This document shows, piece after piece, positions 56,240 to 64,000 of a DNA stretch of 64,000 nucleotides. How positions within the stretch are numbered: the first letter of the stretch is position 1; each line of letters opens with the position of its first letter. The position numbers were made by a program, and so were the translations under genes. The notes under the pieces are model-generated. The model had not been told where the DNA came from and did not search any database. It saw only the letters and a program-made list of their open reading frames with translations. Source of the stretch: Gnetum montanum (lineage: Eukaryota; Streptophyta; Gnetopsida; Gnetales; Gnetaceae); contig MNCI01020228.1 in NCBI GenBank assembly GCA_015680685.1, positions 133,095-197,094 of the forward strand, in the 5' to 3' direction.

Positions 56240-58870
56240 TTTTGATATAGGCGGTGACTACATGTGTTAGCAATTGATCTGATTGGTAACCACATGTGTT
56301 AGCATGACCGTATGTGTTGAGTGCGGTGATTGGGTTGAAGGGGGCTTTGAAGTTTTGATTGATACTAAGGCGTCTAAGGAATTAGCCACTTGTGATTGCA
56401 AGGGCCTAGTTAGACTATTGGTTCTAAAGAAAGGTCTTTTCTTCATGTGATTGTTGGAAACAATAGTAGGTTGAGAGTTAACAGCCCTTGTGGCATTACG
56501 TTGCTGCAGCTAGGTAGGGATTTCACCTTGCATCATGGGAACATGTGGTAGTGGAGCCATTGGTGGAAGAGATGTGGCTAGATGAGAAGGATGATATGTT
56601 TGCGGAATATCGCCTCTAGAAGAGGGAGTCCCATAATACTTGCAGGCTTGGTAGTAAGGTTGAGAAGTGATGTGACCAGTAGAGTCACGTGGAGAGATTG
56701 GCTACTGCACGTAATATCCATATGGGTTAGGTTGTCAGTAAGGATACTGTTGCCTTGGTGGTGGCATTCCCCATGATTTTGGGTGCTACCACTATTGATA
56801 TTTCTCAATCAGTTGTGGTGGAGTTCCACTAGGATAATATGTTTAGGGTTGGTGGAACTAGCTTAGGTTACCTTGAGGATAAGGTAACCTTTGGGGTGTT
56901 TGCCTTTTGTTTAATCATGGGTTGAGTGCATACATCCCAGACTCCTATAGATGTGAGATTACAAGGCAACATCCCTTAGGATGGTCATATTGACATATCT
57001 CATATCCACTATCATTGTCTGTTTCCAAATCCACAACCTCTTCAATGATGGCAACTTTTCCCTTACCCTTGCTACGTGCATGTTTAGCCTCTTTCTTTTT
57101 TCTTTTCTCACTACCTTGCTCTCTAGACTCCTCTACTATTTTAAGAATAGTTTGAAATCTATTGTCTAGGGAATCCCACATTTGATCTACCTTTGCTAAA
57201 ACCTTTGATGTTATCTTTTGGATAGGCAAAGTTTTCCTATTCACCATCTCTTCGAGTGGTGACTCTTCTTCATCCTCACAAAATCTTACTCCTCTAGTCC
57301 AAAGGGAAGGATCTTGGTCATACTCTTCTACACTTTCTCTCTTTTGTAGCTCACCTTCTTCCTTAGCAACTTTCTCTAATAGTATTTGAATTTGATGGGA
57401 CCTAAGCTTGAATAGTCTTCCTTGGGCATAAGTGTCAAGGGTTCTTCTCGTTTCATGCCTAAGCCCATCTACGAGATGATGCAGTTAATCCCTTTATGAA
57501 TAACCATGGCCAGGACAACGATGTAACAATGCATAGTATCGACCCATGGTAGCATCTAAGGGTTCATGTCCTCCTTGTTTCCATCCTTGGATTTGCTTTC
57601 ATATGTTGGACACTCGGGAGTACGTTTGGTACTTATCATTCAATAATTCTAACATAGTACTCCATCTACAAATAGATTCTAATTCTAAGGACCGATACCA
57701 GCTTTCTACTTCTTTAACTAGTGTCTGTGGGAAAAACTGAAGTTTTTTCCATTCTTTCTCTATGTTTTGTAAGGCACATGCATCATGGAATGCTTGTAAA
57801 TGATTCTAAGGATCAACATTATATCCCCCTTCAAATTGTGGGATGTTATTCAGATCTAATCTCTTGATCATATTATCTTTTTGGTGCCTTGTTGGAATTC
57901 TAATAGCCTCAATTATGTCTAACATAATTTGAGTAGCGAGTAGGGGTTCATCGTGATCATCTCATCCATGGCATCTATGATGCCTACGGTATTTCCTACT
58001 CTCCCTTCTTCTATGTCATGACTCTCTAGGGTGCCCTCGTCTCCTTTCCTAGTTGTTTCGTCTATGACTTCCACTTTGCCTACCTTTATCCCCATGGTCT
58101 TTTTCTTTATGACTGCATCCAAATATTGAAAGAGAGGGTGAAGGCGATGATGAAGGTAAAGAAGAAGGAGAACCATCACCATGATGGTGTCTACTACCTT
58201 CTCTTCTGTGGCCTTAGCCCTGATTACGATTGTGAACAGAATGTCCACCTTTATCATGAGTTTGTGTCCATTTTCTAAACCCTTTGTGCTCATGGGTATC
58301 AGAACCTAGGTTATGAATAGTGGAATGAAGGTTCTAATACATAGCCCCTTGGCCAAATTCAAGGGGAGGAACATCGTTGTGTGGGCAATTGCTTGAGATA
58401 GATTCACCACCCTCATTTTTTCTTAAGACATGTGGGGCATCCTAGGACCACTTATCCTTCATAGACTTATAATGTCTCTCCTGTTGCAAGTCCCTTTGAT
58501 GTTGTGCCTTTGTAGAACAATATTCTCTCGAGTCATGGTCTTGCACAATGTATTCTATGTGTAAGTCTAACATGCCAATTCATGTAAGAGCATGAAGAAG
58601 CATGCTCGGGACTGAACAATCGAGAAATAACACTATGTTATTTTCTAAGTCTCGCCAACACAGTTGTTCATCTTGATGGAGGATAAAGGTGAAGTCTAGT
58701 ATACACTCATCAAGATGAATATATACCACTCAAACTTGTTAAGGGACTGGCAGATCAACGTCATGTGTATTATGCCACCGATTGTTTCCTGTTTTAGACC
58801 TAGGCAATGAGGTGCTTTCATATGAAGAAGGAGACATACTTGTCTATTCAGTATGCAATGTACTCTTGTT
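56240..58870 (-). pseudogene. Gag of element 7, decayed
   Basis: The minus frame 57247-56945 is open for 100 codons (VNRKTLPIQKITSKVLAKVD; MWDSLDNRFQTILKIVEESR; GYEICQYDHPKGCC), matching 3530-3220 and 25960-26260 in the other copies. A Tyr/Pro/Gln-rich tail follows to about 56300. Upstream pieces include the basic Arg/Ser/His-rich part (58293-57919 in shifting frames). Several TAG stops are at likely Gln positions. Confidence 0.7.
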
Positions 58871-58953
58871 TATTATTTTCTCAGTCAACCCTAAGGGTTC
58901 GTTCCAACAATGTGAATGGTTTCCTAAGTTCTAATTAGTGCACAAATAACTAA

Positions 58954-58971
58954 GTCCTTGGCAACAGTGCT
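58954..58971 (-). other. primer binding site, tRNA-Asp type (element 7)
   Basis: Minus-strand TAGCACTGTTGCCAAGGA closely follows the Athila tRNA-Asp site and is one base from the LTR end. Confidence 0.7.
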
Positions 58972-58972
58972 A

Positions 58973-60003
58973 ATGATGAGCGGTGAGGTACCCCCTACAC
59001 TTAACCATATGAATACAAGCGTTTCACGCATGATCTGGTCGAATTCCAAGGACTAAGTGCCTATGGGCCTTTGTGGAACAAGGATGGGTTGGTTGATCGT
59101 TGTCTTCCCAAACTTACTTGTATGTCATGATTGTATGGTTAAGTAAGCTTGAGGCATATGATTCTTATATCTTTTATGTTTTTATGTCTTGTGTTAATAT
59201 GGAAAGAGAGAGATCACTAAGTGACTACTTTTACTTAACTACTAATTAACTAGGTTTTAACTAATCCTAACATCTGTATCCGTTCTCACTTGCCGTACAC
59301 ATTCTAAACTAGTGCAACACTACTAGGATTACCAAATGCTAATCGTTACTGGGTTACCAAGTGTTACATGCATGCTTGAAGTGATCGTACTGAGTGTAAT
59401 TTAATGATTTGCTTAATTAATCAAAATGAATTACTGTGCTAATAATAGAAATGTAAAGTGCATAAAATAAAATAAAATAAAATAAATGCATAAGAAAATA
59501 AAATTTAAGAAATGTATAGGAAAACAAATCTCAAGTGCTAAAAGGATTAATCAAAGAGCTCATCTTTATTTCCATACACAAGGTGTGCTTAGGTACACAA
59601 TGCTCGAAGAAAGATCCATCCACACTTCGACCTCCTATTGCAGGCACTTGGAAAATACTCTAACCTTCAAACAGACTATAAGAGTTTTGCTACTTGACTA
59701 CTACTAGACTTTTTTCCAATTGTGCGCCTAGGCACTCTATTTATAAACTTGGGAGCAACTACTATAATAATTAGAGTAACTGCTCTGATAATTAAAGTAA
59801 CCGCTCCAATAATAACCACTCTATTCATTAGAGTAACTACTTCAATAATTGCTCTAATAATAACCACTCTAATTATTAGAGTAACCACTCCAATAATAAT
59901 TGCTCTAATAATTAGAGTAATCACTCCAATAATAACTGCTCTAATTATTAGAGTGACCACTCCAATAGTAACTGCTCTAATAATTAGAGTAACCGCTTCA
60001 TCA
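58973..60003 (-). repeat. LTR 7 (Athila-like 5' LTR), 1,031 bp
   Basis: Plus-strand ends TGATGAGCGG...CTTCATCA. U5 words CACTTAACCATATGAAT and GTTTCACGCATGATC match LTR 5. TATA (minus TATAAATA at 59739-59746) lies just downstream of the U3 repeat array at 59752-59999. Confidence 0.8.
59752..59999. repeat. palindromic ATTAGAGT repeat array in the U3 of LTR 7
   Basis: About ten repeats of a roughly 24-bp unit containing inverted CTCTAATTATTAGAG and ACCACTCCAATAAT words. They fill almost the whole U3 upstream of the TATA box. Long frames on both strands here are repeat translations and not genes. Confidence 0.8.
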
Positions 60004-63000
60004 ATAATGTGTGACTCAAACTAGCATCCTCTTGCTTAACAAAATAATGAGCTAACCACTTTAGCCCAATTATCACTAGCTTATGGTTCCTTCATGTTCT
60101 ATGTAATTTCTGCCAGAGTTATTACTAGCTTTAGGTCTTAGCCTATTAATAAGACTCTTGATTTGGAAACTCCAAGTTATAAGTTCAATTCTATTAAGTA
60201 GTATTTAGTTATAAAGTTCTAATTGTACTATACGTATTAAGGGTAAAAATTGCTTTAAAACAATCACGATTACTAGCTAAAATCAAACCCATAACTTGAA
60301 CTTATGAAATCAAGAGTCTTATTGTTAGGCTAACACCTAATTGTTAAAAATATGCTACTTGTTAATCACAAGGTAAATTTCTACTTAAGCATTGAAGGGA
60401 ATGGGAAAAATAAATACCTTAGACCTATAATGCATACAAAGAGAAATCTAAAAAATATATAATAAGATTATGGAGGTGTTGGAATGTTGAAATAATTATA
60501 ATACCTATGACGAGAAGCTTTTAAATCATGAGTCTTATTACTAAGCTAACACCTCATTCTATAGGACTTGAGATTTGGATAAAAATAATAACTATGGACC
60601 TTACAGAGGTGAAATCCAGATTAATGGAAAATACAAATAAACATTTCATTTGTGTCGTCTGTGTGCCTTTGACTTTGAAAATTACTTTTACATTATTACA
60701 TGGGGGATTTGCCTTATGTAACCACCCTCACATGCTTTCATCTTCAATAAACTTTTTGAATATTTAACTGTTATGTACAAACACACACTATTGCTTTCAA
60801 TGTTACCTAAAAATGCATGATATATGATCACGTGTTCAATAAGTCATGCATGTTAATACGAAAGAAGAAATCTACAAAATGTCCCCTTTTTGTAGAAAAA
60901 TTTCAAATTTACATTTAGATGTTAGCCTTACTAATTTAATCGACTAAAATACGGGCATACCCATTTGAATGTTAGAGCTCATGGTATTTATGAACAAGAT
61001 TAGCATACGAATTAACAAACTCAATTGACACTAATTTTTTTAATTGAGAATTAAAACAAACAAGGATCCAAAGATGAACATTAACACTGGCGTTGTGGGG
61101 TTTTAAAGATGCGTAACGTAATTCGACATTACCTAGCTATTATTGACTAAAGCTGTACCATACATGCGTACCGAGGTAATGCTACTTTCTACTTTGTAAT
61201 TACTATTTTAATTTGTAAGGAACCACTTCTCCTAGAGTTTTTGCGTTAATGATTGTAATAGTTTTTTTATGTGTTTGTGTGCATGTTTTGTTGACAAGTT
61301 GTATGTGTGCTTTGTTTGGACTATGGTGGAAAAGGCTAATTGGAACAATAATAAATTTGTTGACCATATATTTATATGTATTATCATTAAATGTTTAAAT
61401 ACTTTATGCATAAGAAATATGATTTAAAATACATGCTAGGGATGTTTTAAAATAATAATAGTAAATAATATATGGGAAAACAAAATATTTTCTATTTTAT
61501 TTCAACAAAAATGCTGAGAAACAAAGGAGAAAGCTCTAAGGTGTGCCTCAAGAGCTAAAACAAGTATGTTGAGATGCAAAAGAATGCTCATATAAAGGAA
61601 CTTGACCTATGAATCAAGTTGGAGGAATCTCACCCATCAATTAGGGATATTATGTGCAAATTCTATAGCTTTATATTTTTTTTATTTTATTTTATCTAAA
61701 TGTAATACATTGCTCTTTTTAGTTTAAAATAATAGAGTATAAGTACCCTCTCCATGGTTGTACAAAGGTCATGTGATGACCTTTTAAGGCTCGTAAGATG
61801 ATGAAAAAATTCACATCGCTAATGATCCGAAAAAGAAGGTGCCTTATTTGATTATGTATCTTGAACTGCCCTTATCATGAATCTATTTGAAAACTCTTTC
61901 CTTGCATCTTATGAAAATTCCAAATGATAAAGAGATCGATATTATGTCAGAATGTTTTGTAATTATCAAGAGAAATTTAACCTAAAATCTAGCAAAATCT
62001 AAATTCTGAAATATCAAAATTGTTCATTTAGGAATTGAACCTACAACTTGTGAATATAGATATTTTATTGATTTTATTATAGTGATCATGAAGAGAATTG
62101 AACTCATGACCCATTGCTAGAGAGAGAGAGAACTTTAAAAAGAAAGTAAATAATAAGAACAGTCCCCAAGAAGTCAGTTACAAGAAATCATTCATTATCC
62201 CTTATTCCACCTACAAATAGGAAGAGGAGGAGAGGAAAAAAGAGGACACACACACAAGGCAAAAAAAGTAGCTGTGCAAAATACAAAAAAAATAAAAAAG
62301 AGGGATACAATGAGAAGGAGTGTGGCTGAGAAGGGAGAGAAGATTATCGCTGCTATAAGAGATAGCAAAGAGAAAGAAAACAAGTGCATCATAGCAATCC
62401 AATATTCAGATAATTCCTCCTAGTAAGCAAGATATCTAAGCAATGAGGTAAAATGATCCATCTTTGTTATGTTTGATAATGGCTAGCAAAGGCTAATTTT
62501 CTTAAACTTTTTTTTTTTTGCTAGTTTAACCACCTTCACAATACTTGTATGAAAATATCAAGATTGTTATCATAAACTTAGATTTTTTTAAAAAATCCTT
62601 TATTCCCCTTTTTTTGGATCTCTCCACCTATCCTCTGCACTCTCATACCTAAATGACTTGGATGAGAGTTGTTTTTGTAATGATTCAAAAACACCCATAA
62701 TGATTTGGGGCATTTTTGGCAAAGGATTGCTAATAGGGGCTATGGATCCCTAATGTGAGAATTGGTATTACTGGTAGAAAGAAAGAATATCCTTAGGCCC
62801 ATCAATAACTATGAATGTTTTCAAAGTTTTGAATTCTTGGATTTTGATTGGAATTTGGTTGATAAGTCCTCCCCCTTTGAATGCATAAATCTTGGATTTG
62901 AATCTTGAATTATACCATTTTTTTCCTATACCTTGTCTAGTCTAATTTTAACATCTTTCTAAAAGTTGATGGAGTGGGAGAAAACCCAGGATGTTAATTT

Positions 63001-63592
63001 ATGGTTGTGAGCTATCTATTCTTTGCTATTGAACATATGAATTTCCTGATTAAATGATTACTAATAAAATGATTAAAAAGTTTGATTTTTTTTCTTTCAA
63101 CTAGCTTTTTTTCTAGCGGGCTTTAGGTGCTAGCTCTTGCTCCCTATGAATGGGTGTTACATTTTGGTATCAAAGCACTAGGTTTGGCTTTCTTTTACTT
63201 TCCTTCAAACCTCTTATGAAGTCTACATTTGTGCATTATTTGATGTGGTGTTGGTCTATCTTTCATATGCCTAAATTGAGAAGAAATTGCTTTAGGTGAT
63301 CATAAAGCCTTAGAATTTTTTTTACTTAGTTGTGAAATAAAAATCATGAATCAATCTTATGTTGTTGTTGGAGAATTTTGTTCATTGTTGTTTCCTGCTA
63401 GATGCTTACGTTCATGACATTCTTTGGTGTCGGACCCCTCATGTCCACCATTCACACATGAGGGTTCCCCTAAACCCTATACACTCTTCAACTTTGCAAA
63501 AAGATCCAATTTGTTGAATATTTCATGTTCACTTTTGAAATACAGTTCTGTAATAGTTTTGTCAGTATAATGTCCCACCCTCATCTTGCCTA
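60004..63592. other. no gene seen; repeat debris with one tRNA-Met-type primer site
   Basis: AT-rich, with short inverted pieces (e.g. AATAAGACTCTTGATTT near 60150 and its reverse complement near 60305) and a GA run (62119-62132). TGGTATCAAAGC at 63165-63176, three bases after ...GTGTTACA, is the standard initiator-tRNA-Met site right after an LTR end, so the DNA left of 63161 may include an LTR of another family whose start I could not locate. Plus/minus frames at 60528-60767 and 62195-62402 show no family. Confidence 0.45.
63165..63176 (+). other. primer binding site, initiator tRNA-Met type, of an unidentified LTR element
   Basis: TGGTATCAAAGC followed by ACTAGGTTTGGC, a context typical directly downstream of a plant 5' LTR. 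The presumed LTR end is TTACA at 63157-63161. Confidence 0.5.
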
Positions 63593-64000
63593 TGATGAGT
63601 GGGGCCCACTCTAATTATTAGAGTCATAGTTATTCTAATTATTGGAGTGGTGGTTACTCTAATTATTAGAGCGGTGGTTATTCTAATCATTAGAGTGGTC
63701 GTTATTCTAATTATTAGAGTGATGGTTACTCTAATTATTACAGTGATAGTTACTTTAATTATTATAGTGGCAGTTACTCTAATTATTATAGTGGTAGAGT
63801 GGCAGTTATTCTAAATATTAGAATGGTGGTTACTCTAATTATTAGAGTGACGGTTTTTTTAATTATTAGAGTGATGGTTATTTATTAGAGTGGTGGTTAT
63901 TCTAATTATTTGAGTGGCGGTTATTCTAAGTTTAAAAGTTGGAAACCTATTTATACATGTACTGGCATGTTCATTCCCTTGCCTTTGTAGCTTCGGCTAC
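63593..64000 (+). repeat. LTR 8 (Athila-like, same subfamily as LTR 7), cut by the window end
   Basis: Starts TGATGAGTGGGGCC. U3 holds the ATTAGAGT array. The TATA box region (CTATTTATACATG) lies near 63950. Its orientation is opposite to LTR 7, so the two U3 ends face each other across 3.6 kb. Confidence 0.7.
63606..63925. repeat. 24-bp palindromic repeat array in the U3 of LTR 8
   Basis: About thirteen copies of a 24-bp unit whose core ACTCTAATTATTAGAGT is its own reverse complement around a central base. Because 24 is a multiple of 3 the array stays open in frame (the apparent 71-codon frame 63599-63814 is an 8-residue repeat). Confidence 0.85.

Larger units (their letters stand above)
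56240..60003 (-). mobile_element. Athila-like element 7: 5' LTR and gag
   Basis: Minus-strand order: LTR (60003-58973), primer site, gag to about 56240, where it ends next to the coiled-coil pseudogene. Protease, pol and 3' LTR are missing. Its LTR differs from the others in carrying an array of a palindromic ATTAGAGT repeat in U3, also seen in LTR 8. Confidence 0.75.

Noticed and set aside
59676-60024. ORFs of about 95-100 codons on both strands with Ile/Thr/Val repeats
   Set aside because: Translations of the 24-bp repeat array, which stays open because its period is a multiple of three.
63599-63814. 71-codon membrane-like ORF
   Set aside because: Same reason: an 8-residue peptide repeat from the LTR 8 array.

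Overview
The window is plant nuclear DNA made almost entirely of nested, decayed LTR retrotransposons, as expected from a large repeat-rich seed-plant genome. It shows Ty3/gypsy elements of two lineages (Athila-like with a tRNA-Asp-type primer site, and Tat-like with a second RNase H), a Ty1/copia-like gag-only element, GT-AG introns, and a pseudogene of a plant coiled-coil protein. I see no intact host gene and cannot name the species. Stop codons in old reading frames are very often TAG where Gln is expected, the usual mark of methylated-C decay.

Layout. 1-1159: a possible exon end and an unresolved GC-richer stretch. 1160-15610: two Athila-like elements on the minus strand that appear to share one LTR, the second split by a copia-like gag-only element (8992-14080). 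16053-18707: LTR and gag of a third Athila-like copy (+). 18708-22560: minus LTR followed by a coiled-coil ORF region. 23880-32363: the most complete Athila-like copy (+), with gag, protease, RT, RNase H and integrase remnants. Its 3' LTR is cut by 32364-35585, another minus LTR plus the same coiled-coil ORF type. 35586-52483: a 16.9-kb Tat-lineage element (-). 52895-56016: the coiled-coil host pseudogene (-). 56240-60003: gag and 5' LTR of another Athila-like copy (-). 63593-end: the start of a related LTR (+).

The main discovery candidate lies in the Tat element. Between its protease and reverse transcriptase, where Ogre-type relatives carry an intron, there is about 5 kb holding a gene on the OPPOSITE strand (42538-46686). 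I could model it as eight exons with seven GT-AG introns and matching phases throughout, 1,111 codons including the stop. The N-terminal part resembles the FCP1/NIF-type HAD phosphatase fold, followed by an unknown domain, a coiled coil and an acidic tail. It now carries nine in-frame stops, so this copy is dead, but the architecture looks like a resident cargo gene. Distantly similar coiled-coil ORFs sit beside the 3' LTRs of two Athila-like elements (19.6-22.6 kb and 33.3-35.6 kb).

All assignments come from reading motifs by eye. Family names rest on remembered consensus motifs and no database search was possible. Boundaries of decayed coding blocks are approximate, to tens or hundreds of bases; LTR ends, primer sites and exon junctions were located base by base.
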